The notes under the pieces: model-generated
Told to the model about the DNA's origin: nothing
The model's input: only the letters and a program-made list of their open reading frames with translations
Databases searched by the model: none
From: Terriglobia bacterium
GTDB taxonomy: Bacteria; Acidobacteriota; Terriglobia; Bryobacterales; Bryobacteraceae
Length of the DNA stretch: 52,703 nt
NCBI GenBank assembly: GCA_020073345.1
Contig: JAIQFI010000044.1
Span: 1 to 52,703, forward strand
Reading direction: 5' to 3'
Shown here: one piece after another, positions 1-7,099 of the stretch
Layout: each line of letters starts with the position of its first letter
Numbering within the stretch: the stretch's first letter is position 1
Position numbers and translations under genes: made by a program

Positions 1-444
1 GACCAGCTCCATGGGTCCATTCTCTCGGTCTTTGATTCAACCTTTGCCGTCACCCGGTCCATGCGGGTTTTGACCATTATCGTCGCCTTCTTCGGCATCG
101 CCGGAGCCCTGCTCACTCTTTTCATGGAACGGCAGAAGGAGTTTGGGATCTATCGAGCCCTGGGATTTTCCACTTCCCAGGTAGCCAGCATGACTCTCAT
201 GGAAGGGCTGGGGATGGGGCTGGTCAGTTTCCTCCTTAGCATCGGCGTCGGAACGGCCCTGGCCTGGATTTTGATCCGGGTCATCAACCTCCGCAGCTTT
301 AACTGGACCATCTTCTATTATCTCGAGTGGTCCCCTTACGGGCTGGCGGCAGCAACGGCCATCCTGGCCAGCCTGGGGGCAGCTCTATACCCGATTTGGA
401 AGGTATACCGGACCTATCCGCAGATGCAGATCCGTGAGGAATGA
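1..444 (+). CDS. ABC transporter permease, FtsX-like C-terminal part (5' truncated)
   Basis: The reading frame is open from base 1 and ends at TGA 442-444, so only the last ~147 residues are present. Three hydrophobic segments are visible. Between the first two lies the motif ERQKEFGIYRALGFS, the cytoplasmic coupling loop typical of FtsX/MacB/LolC-type permeases that contact an ABC ATPase. The protein would be an inner-membrane subunit of an exporter or lipid/lipoprotein-handling transporter. The next gene, 33 bp downstream, is an AttH/CrtC-like protein; ATPase-permease-AttH arrangements are common, so the two are probably co-transcribed. The substrate cannot be read from this fragment. Base composition is less GC-rich than the DNA after 3450. 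Confidence 0.85.
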   Translation, partial: DQLHGSILSVFDSTFAVTRSMRVLTIIVAFFGIAGALLTLFMERQKEFGIYRALGFSTSQVASMTLMEGLGMGLVSFLLSIGVGTALAWILIRVINLRSFNWTIFYYLEWSPYGLAAATAILASLGAALYPIWKVYRTYPQMQIREE

Positions 445-477
445 AGAATTGAGGAGGATAGGGGGAAAGGCTTGAAG

Positions 478-1599
478 ATGAAGATTGCCACGAAATCCTT
501 GCAGCTCCTTATCCTATTTTTCACCCTTGGGGGAATAGGGGGATCGCTCGCGACCGCTGGCGACGAGTGGGCTCTTGTTACCAAGCCACGGGTATGGTCG
601 TTTCCCAAAGATTTTGGTGCCCATCCGGAATACCGGACTGAATGGTGGTATTTTACCGGAAACCTTACCGATCTTTCTGGCGCGCGGTACGGCTACCAGC
701 TCACTTTTTTTAGGCAGGGAATCCGCCAAAAACTTTCCAACCCTGCTAACGCGTGGGATATACGGGATCTCTATCTTGCCCATTTCGCTATCACGGACGT
801 GACGCGGAATAGATTCCATTCGGTAGACCGGCTGTCGCGCGGCGGGCCCGGACTGGCCGGTGCCAGCCTGGATGGAATGGACGTCTGGCTTTTGAATTGG
901 TCTGCCAGGATGAAAGGCTCCATAATCTACCTCGAAGCCCGAGATTCCGGGATGGAGCTCAATCTTCAACTCACCCCGCGGAAGCCACCAATCCTGCACG
1001 GCCAAAACGGGTACAGCCAAAAGGGGCCCGCATCGGGTCAGGCTTCCTACTATGCCTCCCTGACGGGCCTGAAGACGCAAGGGACTTTGAAATCTAACTC
1101 CTCCGGAACTCCCATAGAGGTGCAAGGGACGAGCTGGTTCGATCAGGAATTCGGTTCCAACCAGTTGACCCAGGATCAAAAAGGATGGGACTGGTTCAGC
1201 CTCCACCTCGCTGACGGAAGAGACCTGATGATCTATTTTCTTCGCCTCAAGGACGGATCTGTTGAACCGTCATCATCTGGAACCCTTGTTGCACCCGATG
1301 GAACTTCGCGCCATCTCAAGCTTTCGGATCTTACGGTCTCAGTCCTGGATCACTGGAAGAGCCCCCGCAGCAAAAGGGAATATCCCAGCCGTTGGAGAAT
1401 ACAGATTCCTTCGGCGCAAATTGAACTGACTGTCACCCCCTTGATTGCCGATCAAGAACTCACGACCGAAGGTTCAACCGGGGTTACCTACTGGGAGGGG
1501 GCCGTGGTTGGTCAGGGGATATCCGAAGGTCGGGAGGTCTCCTGCGAAGGGTATGTCGAGCTCACCGGATACGCCGGAAGCCTCGGAGGACTTTTTTAA
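478..1599 (+). CDS. AttH/CrtC lipocalin-like secreted protein
   Basis: This 373-residue protein has an N-terminal hydrophobic signal or anchor segment (residues ~8-26) followed by family hallmarks: EWWYFTGNL (~50), SWFDQEFGS (~220) and GWDWFSLHL (~235). These match the AttH / carotenoid 1,2-hydratase (CrtC) lipocalin-like fold. Real CrtC enzymes hydrate carotenoids, but most homologues next to FtsX-type permeases have no proven reaction and may bind a lipid outside the inner membrane. ATG 478 is preferred over the in-frame TTG 472 because the purine-rich GGGGGAAAGG (461-470) is correctly spaced from 478. It probably forms an operon with the permease at 1-444. The transporter-linked AttH assignment is firm; the substrate is unknown. 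Confidence 0.8.
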   Translation: MKIATKSLQLLILFFTLGGIGGSLATAGDEWALVTKPRVWSFPKDFGAHPEYRTEWWYFTGNLTDLSGARYGYQLTFFRQGIRQKLSNPANAWDIRDLYLAHFAITDVTRNRFHSVDRLSRGGPGLAGASLDGMDVWLLNWSARMKGSIIYLEARDSGMELNLQLTPRKPPILHGQNGYSQKGPASGQASYYASLTGLKTQGTLKSNSSGTPIEVQGTSWFDQEFGSNQLTQDQKGWDWFSLHLADGRDLMIYFLRLKDGSVEPSSSGTLVAPDGTSRHLKLSDLTVSVLDHWKSPRSKREYPSRWRIQIPSAQIELTVTPLIADQELTTEGSTGVTYWEGAVVGQGISEGREVSCEGYVELTGYAGSLGGLF

Positions 1600-1623
1600 A
1601 TTTTTCCCTTTACATTTTTGAGG

Positions 1624-1655
1624 GCCTGATTAGAATACACTCTATTCTGACAGGC
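1624..1655. promoter_or_regulatory. interrupted inverted repeat upstream of the acyl-CoA dehydrogenase gene
   Basis: Read directly: GCCTG, ATT, AGAATA, CACTC, TATTCT, GA, CAGGC. Outer arms (1624-1628/1651-1655) and inner arms (1632-1637/1643-1648) are both perfectly complementary around a 5-nt centre. There is no T-run immediately after it, so it is a poor intrinsic terminator. Its size and place, ~120 bp before an acyl-CoA dehydrogenase gene, resemble an operator for a dimeric regulator such as a TetR-family protein. The regulator is not in the window. Confidence 0.4.
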
Positions 1656-1705
1656 AAATCTTTCAATGATGTCCTCTATTTTTTTCCCTTTGGCTGCGAT
1701 AACGA

Positions 1706-1724
1706 GTAGACAATGGGTAGACAA
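1706..1724. repeat. two GTAGACAA direct repeats one helical turn apart
   Basis: GTAGACAA occurs at 1706-1713 and again at 1717-1724, an 11-bp period that places both copies on the same DNA face. The pair lies 51 bp before the presumed start of the acyl-CoA dehydrogenase gene. Tandem activator sites can look like this, but two 8-mers can also arise by chance. Confidence 0.25.
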
Positions 1725-1774
1725 GAATTAATTCCAAAGTTCAATGACTGAAAATTCCGAAAAAGGAGCCGAAG

Positions 1775-2929
1775 ACGGATTTTGAACTGACCAAAGAACA
1801 GACCCTGTTTCGTGACATGTCCAAAGAGTTTGCCGTGAGGGAGATCCTTCCTTCAGTGAGGGAGCGGGACAGGGAAGAAAAATTCCCCTTTGATCTCATC
1901 AAGAAGATGGGAGCCCAGGGTCTATCCGGGATTCTGGTCCCGCCGGAATACGGGGGCCTTGGCTCGGACTGGATGACCTTGGGGCTGGTTACGGAGCAGC
2001 TTTCTTACTTTGATTTCTCGGTGGGGATGACCCTTTTTGCCCAGATTGCGTTGGCCGTGATTCCCATTTTAAAAGCCGGAGACGATGCCCTGAAGAAAAA
2101 ATACATTCCCGCAATATGCAAAGGGGACAAAATCCATAGTTTTGCAGTGGCCGAGCCCAACGCCGGAAGCGATGCCTCGGCCATAGAAACTACAGCCATT
2201 TTGGACGGGGCGCAGTGGGTGCTAAATGGGAATAAGACCTGGATTACCAATGCCACTGTGTCTGATTTCGCCATCATCCTGGTCAAAACGGATAAGGAAA
2301 AGGGCGCCAAAGGGACCACCGTTTTCATCGTGGAAAAAGGAACACCGGGATTCTCCAGCGCCAAAATAGATCACAAACTGGGGGTCCGCTCCCAAGATAC
2401 AGGCCAATTGTTCTTCCGGGATTGCCGCATTCCCCGGGAAAACCAACTTGGTCTTCTTGGGAAGGGACTGTCGTTTGTCCTGGCATGCATCGAAGATGCC
2501 CGCTACGGGGTTTCCTGCTCGGCCTTGGGAGTCATCGGGGCTTGTATCGACGCCACCGTCAAATATTGTCAAGAACGCAACCAGTTTGGCAGGCCCATCG
2601 GTGCTTTTCAGCTCGTTCAGAGCAGGATTGCGGATATGGCGGTAGATTGTGAAGCCTCCAGATGGCTGGCTTACCGCGTGGGCTATCTCAAGGATAAGGG
2701 GCTTCCTTGTTCACGAGAGACAGCCATTGCGAAGCACCATAATGTCGAAGCGGCCGCGAGGGCAGCCAGGGCGGCAGTGGAGCTGCACGGGGCATACGGT
2801 CTTACCGATGATTTCCCGGTAGAAAAATTCTACCGGGACATGGTCGGCCCTCTGACGATGGACGGAACGGCCAACGTACATAAGCTGCTTATCGGGAGAT
2901 CCTTATTAGGAATCGGCGCCTTTGGCTAA
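1775..2929 (+). CDS. acyl-CoA dehydrogenase (glutaryl-CoA dehydrogenase-like), start codon reads ACG
   Basis: A flavin-dependent acyl-CoA dehydrogenase that oxidises an acyl-CoA and passes electrons to ETF or a similar carrier. Visible motifs are the FAD/substrate segment AVAEPNAGSDASA and the C-terminal RNQFGRPIGAFQLVQ. The first ATG (1817) would remove the conserved first helix. The frame upstream encodes DFELTKEQTLFRD, the normal N-terminus, and ACG 1775 sits exactly where the initiator belongs, six bases after GGAG (1765-1768). Starting there gives 384 residues, the usual length. Near the C-terminus the usual Glu-Gly-Thr with the catalytic Glu reads Asp-Gly-Thr (GAC at 2861-2863). Its ending resembles glutaryl-CoA dehydrogenase-type enzymes. 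The substrate is uncertain. Confidence 0.88.
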   Translation, partial: TDFELTKEQTLFRDMSKEFAVREILPSVRERDREEKFPFDLIKKMGAQGLSGILVPPEYGGLGSDWMTLGLVTEQLSYFDFSVGMTLFAQIALAVIPILKAGDDALKKKYIPAICKGDKIHSFAVAEPNAGSDASAIETTAILDGAQWVLNGNKTWITNATVSDFAIILVKTDKEKGAKGTTVFIVEKGTPGFSSAKIDHKLGVRSQDTGQLFFRDCRIPRENQLGLLGKGLSFVLACIEDARYGVSCSALGVIGACIDATVKYCQERNQFGRPIGAFQLVQSRIADMAVDCEASRWLAYRVGYLKDKGLPCSRETAIAKHHNVEAAARAARAAVELHGAYGLTDDFPVEKFYRDMVGPLTMDGTANVHKLLIGRSLLGIGAFG

Positions 2930-3441
2930 CAAGAATTTTGTATAATCAGATGAAGTCTGCCTTCCCTTGAAAGAATGTCTCTGAAAAATCCTGTCTGCTC
3001 CTATCTATCCCTTCCTGTAACCAACCTTCGACTGATTCTGGCATCTGTGCAGATTTCGATTGATAACAGAGGAATGAGGGTTTGACATCCCTTCCAAATC
3101 AGAACCTTTTGGAAGGGGCGTATAGTGGTAATAGATTCCCTGTTTGGGGCTGCCGAACCCACTTAGAATGTATGTACTGTATTTTCTGTTTTAATCAGTC
3201 CTTAAAAAATGAGTCAAAAAGAAATCCGGAACTGTCCAAGAACACCCTTGACAATCTTTTCAAGCCTGATAAAATTCGGTTGTTTTTTTTCGCCTTAAAG
3301 TAAATCCGCTTGAAATTTATAGCCTTCTGGAGAGAAGGATGAGAGTGGGCATCTCCAAAATGGTCATGTGGATCCTCCGGGGAGATTCTCGTGCCCCCTT
3401 GCAGAAATCTTTCCAGCTTTGGGAATGATTTCCGAGAATAG
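2930..3441. other. AT-rich non-coding stretch leading to the junction
   Basis: There is no convincing gene in these ~510 bp. The stretch is more AT-rich than both flanks. It holds one good promoter-like signal (3248-3275), a perfect 6-bp stem-loop CCTTCT-GGAG-AGAAGG (3323-3338), and just after it an ATG (3339) opening only a 28-codon frame. A 73-codon frame at 3082-3303 has no ribosome site and no recognisable protein character. The non-acidobacterial segment appears to end at about 3440. Confidence 0.5.
3248..3275 (+). promoter_or_regulatory. sigma-70-type promoter with extended -10
   Basis: A perfect TTGACA (3248-3253) is followed by 16 bp and TAAAAT (3270-3275), with TG correctly placed before the -10 (3267-3268). 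It points to the right, but no intact gene of its own source follows. Whatever it normally drives is probably cut off at the junction near 3440. Confidence 0.45.
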
Positions 3442-4002
3442 GCATTCGGAAATTTAACAGAGCTCGCGGAACAAAGTAAAGCAGCTTCCGGCCTGCTGAA
3501 CGATCTGATGTCCGCATATACAGAAGGGCAGGGTGGCAGCGGCACACTCGATTTTCTGCGCCTGGTCAACGATCCTGGCCAGACCGCCGGCCAGTTTCGC
3601 GGCATGCTGGCTGCAGCGCGCGCCGAGTATCTGGAGTTCTCCCGGCCGCCCTACGCGGTGGATCCGCTGGACGCCGATCAGGTGCTGCGAGCGTGCGCTC
3701 GAGGCGTCCGCTGCCGCCTGATTGTAGAGCGCGGAACGCTCGACGCCGCGCACCAGCGATTCCTCGCGGACTACGAGAACGCGGGAGTCCAGATCCGGCA
3801 GATCGAAAAGGTCCCGATGAAAATGGCTGTGATGGATGGCCGCTGCGGATTGCTGGCGCTGGTGGACCCGGTCACCACCAAACCCGCATGGACCGCAGTG
3901 GTGTTCGAGCACGAAGGTATGGCGGAGGCCATGAAGAGCCTGTTTGAGGACTACTGGCGGCGCGCGACATCTTCCACCAACCCGGGAGCAGGCAAGGCGT
4001 AA
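3442..4002 (+). CDS. TrmB/LuxR-like transcriptional regulator, C-terminal effector part only
   Basis: The frame is open from the TAG at 3439-3441 and has no ATG, GTG or TTG before 3508, which itself lacks a ribosome site. The translated start, with a helical AEQSKAASGLL, looks like the middle of a protein. The C-terminal half (VPMKMAVMDGRCGLLALVD, then VVFEHEGMAEAMKSLFEDYW) resembles the ligand-sensing, phospholipase-D-like C-terminal part of TrmB-type regulators. The winged-helix DNA-binding domain that should precede it is missing. I read it as an acidobacterial gene cut by the junction at ~3440. Its end overlaps the convergent HAD gene by 52 bp. Family assignment is moderate; truncation is well supported. 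Confidence 0.6.
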   Translation, partial: AFGNLTELAEQSKAASGLLNDLMSAYTEGQGGSGTLDFLRLVNDPGQTAGQFRGMLAAARAEYLEFSRPPYAVDPLDADQVLRACARGVRCRLIVERGTLDAAHQRFLADYENAGVQIRQIEKVPMKMAVMDGRCGLLALVDPVTTKPAWTAVVFEHEGMAEAMKSLFEDYWRRATSSTNPGAGKA

Positions 4003-4607
4003 CGCGCGGGGAGGCCGGCGGCAACGAAATCCTCCCAGGTCGAGTAGAGTTGAGCGTGCAAACCCGCGGCATGAGCGCCCTCGATATTGTCCGGGCGATC
4101 GTCCAGGAACAGCGCCTGGGCGGGCTCGACGCCCAATCCCGCGACCGCGTCCCGATAGATTTCCGGCTGCGGCTTCACCATGCGCAGTTCATAGGAAAAC
4201 GTGACGTGGTCAAAATGGTCCAGAAATCCCGGGGTCGCACGCAGCTCTTCGCCTAGCGGGCGAGGCAGATTGGAAAGGATCGCGGTGCGGTAGCCGGCGG
4301 TGCGCAGTTGGTTGGCCCAGGCCAGCGCGCGCGAGTCGTACTGGTCCCATAGCTCGATCTCGCGCCGGATCAGCGTGGGGATCATATGATCCTCGATCCG
4401 TGTGCCGGCAGCGCGAGCCACGGCGTGCCAGTACTCGGCGGGTTCGCAGAGGCCGGCGTCGTACCGGATTCGGTTGGCCCAGAAAGCGGACATGAAGCCG
4501 GAAACCGGCATGCCGGCCGCTTCGGCGGCGCGCCGCCACTTGGGCTCATCCGGGTGGAAACAAAGCACACCGCCGAAATCGAAAATCACTGCGCGGACCG
4601 GGGTCAT
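3951..4607 (-). CDS. HAD-superfamily hydrolase (subfamily IA-like)
   Basis: A 218-residue HAD hydrolase with the four motifs in order: FDFGGVLC (nucleophile Asp ~10), AILSNLP (~125), MVKPQPEIY (~165, Lys) and FLDDRPDNIEGA (~188). Such proteins usually hydrolyse phosphate esters or haloacids in the cytoplasm. In motif I the second, acid/base Asp is replaced by Gly, as in other DFGG-type HAD proteins, so the activity may differ from ordinary phosphatases. The start lies 7 bp after the stop of the upstream glycosyltransferase on the same strand, so the two are probably co-transcribed. The 3' end overlaps the convergent regulator fragment by 52 bp. Confidence 0.88.
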   Translation of the reverse strand: MTPVRAVIFDFGGVLCFHPDEPKWRRAAEAAGMPVSGFMSAFWANRIRYDAGLCEPAEYWHAVARAAGTRIEDHMIPTLIRREIELWDQYDSRALAWANQLRTAGYRTAILSNLPRPLGEELRATPGFLDHFDHVTFSYELRMVKPQPEIYRDAVAGLGVEPAQALFLDDRPDNIEGAHAAGLHAQLYSTWEDFVAAGLPARYALPAPGLVEDVARRQ

Positions 4608-4614
4608 TCCTGGA

Positions 4615-5595
4615 TTAGCGTGCGCCGCCGGCGGCCTTCTCTTCGCGCCGGGTGCGGATTTCGCGTACGGCGTAGATGCGGCGGCCCTGGCTTTCGAAAT
4701 AGGTTCGCGTGAGCACTTCCCCCAGCAGACCGGTGCAGAACAGGATCACACCGGTGACCAGCGCGAGTGCGCCCACCAGCATCAGCGGCCCGTGCTCCTG
4801 AATGATATCGATGCGCGTCCAGATCTTCTCCCCCCCGAGCCAACCCAGGACGGCGCCGCCCACCCCCATGCTAGCCAATCCCCACTTCCCGAAGAAATGC
4901 ATCGGACGGGTGAAATATTTCAGCAGGAACCAGATGGTGAAGATGTCGAACATCACGCGGGATGTGCGTCCCAGGCCGTAATGCGATCCGCCGCTCGCGC
5001 GGGGTACGCTGCGGATGGGCACTTCGGCGATGCGCGCTCCGTAGAACGACGCCAGCGCGGGAATGAAGCGGTGCAGCTCGCCGTAGAGATTCACGTCCTT
5101 GAGAATCTCCGCGCGGTAGGCCTTGAAGGTGGTGCCAAAATCCCGCAGGTCGACGTTGGACGCCTTGGCCATGAGCCAGTTGGCGATCCGCGAGGGAATC
5201 TTGCGGGTTACCGCGTTATCCAGCCGGTTCTTGCGCCATCCGCTGGCGATATCGTAGCCTTCGTCGATCTTCTCGAGCAGCGCCGGAATATCCTCGGGTG
5301 CGTGCTGCAAGTCGCCGTCGAGCGAAATCACGATGTTACCCTGGGATTCGTCGAAACCCGCCGCCAGGGCCGCGGTCTGTCCAAAATTGCGCCGCAGCCG
5401 GATGACTTTCAGGCGCGGATCGGTCTCGACCAGGTTGGCCAGAAGATCGAAGCTACGGTCGCTGGAGGCGTCATCCACGAACAGAATTTCGTAAGGCCTG
5501 CGGATCTTCTCGAGAACAGCCGTGAGCCGGTCGTAGAGAGGCAGTATGCACGGCTCCTCGTTGTGGATCGGTACGACGATAGACAACACAGGCAC
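4615..5595 (-). CDS. family 2 glycosyltransferase, dolichyl/undecaprenyl-phosphate sugar transferase type
   Basis: A 326-residue GT-A enzyme. It starts with LSIVVPIHNEE, has DDASSD (~41-46) and the catalytic DGDLQ (~93-97), and ends with two hydrophobic segments (~231-253 and ~271-295). This is the DPM1/ArnC/GtrB architecture, which transfers a sugar from a nucleotide donor to a polyprenyl phosphate at the inner membrane, for cell-envelope glycans or glycosylation. The start is GTG at 5595. The HAD gene follows after 7 bp. Nothing nearby tells which sugar is used. Confidence 0.9.
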   Translation of the reverse strand: MPVLSIVVPIHNEEPCILPLYDRLTAVLEKIRRPYEILFVDDASSDRSFDLLANLVETDPRLKVIRLRRNFGQTAALAAGFDESQGNIVISLDGDLQHAPEDIPALLEKIDEGYDIASGWRKNRLDNAVTRKIPSRIANWLMAKASNVDLRDFGTTFKAYRAEILKDVNLYGELHRFIPALASFYGARIAEVPIRSVPRASGGSHYGLGRTSRVMFDIFTIWFLLKYFTRPMHFFGKWGLASMGVGGAVLGWLGGEKIWTRIDIIQEHGPLMLVGALALVTGVILFCTGLLGEVLTRTYFESQGRRIYAVREIRTRREEKAAGGAR

Positions 5596-5659
5596 TGATC
5601 TTAGGATACCTGATCACTCCGGGGGGCCTGGTACCGTCCCCGAATCCGGTGCGCGTCCT

Positions 5660-6988
5660 TCAATCTTGAAAACATTGCTTAAGGTCAGTTAGCTTGGCGG
5701 CGTAGCCGAGATCCCTCAAGATTTGGTTAGTTGCGAGTGCGACAGCCTCCGCGCGACTGCCTGAGCGCGAAGCAAAGTTGATCTCGATCTCTGCTGCTCC
5801 GCTCTCGCGTTTTCCCCATGAGGCCACGGGCTCGTTCGCTAAGCGCATGGCGCTCCAGGACAACGGGATAGCGGGGCGGATGGCGCCGTTGCCTGTATAG
5901 AACCCTGGAATGTATACGTTTTCTCCGAGCTGAGGATGGTACCAACTCAGCAGGGGAAGCGCGCCCACCCTAATTCCCGCCTCCATACTTCCTTCGCCCA
6001 TATAGCCGACGAATCGCCAAAACTGATGGGTTACACCAATCGCGGAGCTGATATTGGTCATCAGATCCGACAAGCTCCAAAACTCCTTCCTTTCAGCGCC
6101 TAGCGGCGAGAATACCCGAGTCTGGGTGCAGAAATGACATCCCCCGCGGTCGTCTATCGCCCAATGCATCTCATAGTCGGAGGCCTTATGAAGGTAAGTT
6201 AACTGGTACCAGTTCCGAGAGTGAGTCGTCGTCAGAGTTGGCCATGATCCAACCGGCTCCGGGTAGCTTCCACCGATTATCGATGAGACCTTTTCTTCGA
6301 TTGCCAAATCCAGGTGTACTTTTAACGGGGCTTCTGGTGCAATCGAAATTTCTAAGAAAGTGGCGGATCGCTCACGGCTATTCTCAACACTACCCTCCGT
6401 GGCCCGAGTCACGAAGAAGAGGGCTCCGGCTGGTGGGTTCAGCGGTTTTCGCGCGGCCCTGGTTCTCAATCGGGTGGCAAGCAATCCTTGAAGCTGAGCA
6501 GCGTCTGCCCGGCGGGATTCGGAATCATTTCGAACGTAAACAGGACACTCATCTTTCTTGGTCCAAAGGTGGATGGCAGTACCTTTCCTGACACGGATTA
6601 TGCAGAGCTGTCTGCTAGGCTCTTGAGGCATGGCGAGATTCCAAATCTCATACGGTGGCGTTGGCGAAATATTCGATGCTATAGAGCTTGCGATTGAAGT
6701 CTTGAGTTCTTGCTTAGGCCCGACAGGGACTCCTATTACTTGGTCTGCTCGTCCATTTTTCTCGCTCACTCCTACGATGAGTAGGCCGCCGAACGTGTTC
6801 GCGAAAGCCGCTACCGTCTTAACAGATTTGTCCGACCACTCCTGTTTAAAGTCAAGCAGATAACCCTCGGGCGCACGGTTCTCGGGAGCAAGTGCGACAC
6901 CTGTGAACTCCTCTATTGCAGCGTACAGATCGTCAGCCGCTACCGCTCCTAAATCGTCTTTGTAAAGATCCACGCCCATACCTACCAT
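5660..6988 (-). CDS. AlbA_2 / Schlafen-like domain protein, likely acquired
   Basis: A 442-residue protein. Residues ~40-170 form an AlbA_2 (Schlafen AAA_4) domain: EGYLLDFKQEW, then VAAFANTFGGLLIVGVSE, and a YVRNDSESRRA element near the domain end. The remaining ~260 residues show no motif I recognise and no HATPase or Walker motif. AlbA_2 domains occur in nucleic-acid-binding regulators and in several defence-associated proteins; the role here is not known. Base composition is clearly lower in GC than the genes on both sides, and no neighbour shares its function, which suggests horizontal acquisition. ATG 6988 or ATG 6979 could be the start; the latter has GGTAGG just upstream. Confidence 0.75.
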   Translation of the reverse strand: MVGMGVDLYKDDLGAVAADDLYAAIEEFTGVALAPENRAPEGYLLDFKQEWSDKSVKTVAAFANTFGGLLIVGVSEKNGRADQVIGVPVGPKQELKTSIASSIASNISPTPPYEIWNLAMPQEPSRQLCIIRVRKGTAIHLWTKKDECPVYVRNDSESRRADAAQLQGLLATRLRTRAARKPLNPPAGALFFVTRATEGSVENSRERSATFLEISIAPEAPLKVHLDLAIEEKVSSIIGGSYPEPVGSWPTLTTTHSRNWYQLTYLHKASDYEMHWAIDDRGGCHFCTQTRVFSPLGAERKEFWSLSDLMTNISSAIGVTHQFWRFVGYMGEGSMEAGIRVGALPLLSWYHPQLGENVYIPGFYTGNGAIRPAIPLSWSAMRLANEPVASWGKRESGAAEIEINFASRSGSRAEAVALATNQILRDLGYAAKLTDLKQCFQD

Positions 6989-7099
6989 CTGTCCATGATG
7001 GCATTCTCCTCAGACATCAGGACCTTGCGAGTGTCAGTGGGTCATGGTGAGACCACGTAGTCGACGCCTACCAAAAGGCTTCCGACTCCGGAAAACATC

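Noticed and set aside
2941-2946. TATAAT just after the acyl-CoA dehydrogenase stop
   Set aside because: No -35 at the proper distance, no extended -10 TG at the right place, and no gene follows within several hundred bases.
3082-3303. 73-codon plus-strand frame in the AT-rich gap
   Set aside because: No ribosome site, odd composition (many Cys, Phe, Asn), no resemblance to a known family, and it contains the promoter-like element at 3248-3275.
3339-3428. 28-codon frame after GGAGAGAAGG
   Set aside because: The purine-rich stretch is well placed as a ribosome site, but the peptide is too short and has no recognisable character. Its proximity to the junction makes it unreliable.
5660-6988. 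AlbA_2-like gene as part of a multigene defence island
   Set aside because: No nuclease, methyltransferase, helicase or toxin gene is adjacent to it. The neighbours are a glycosyltransferase and dinB. Only a stand-alone role can be proposed.
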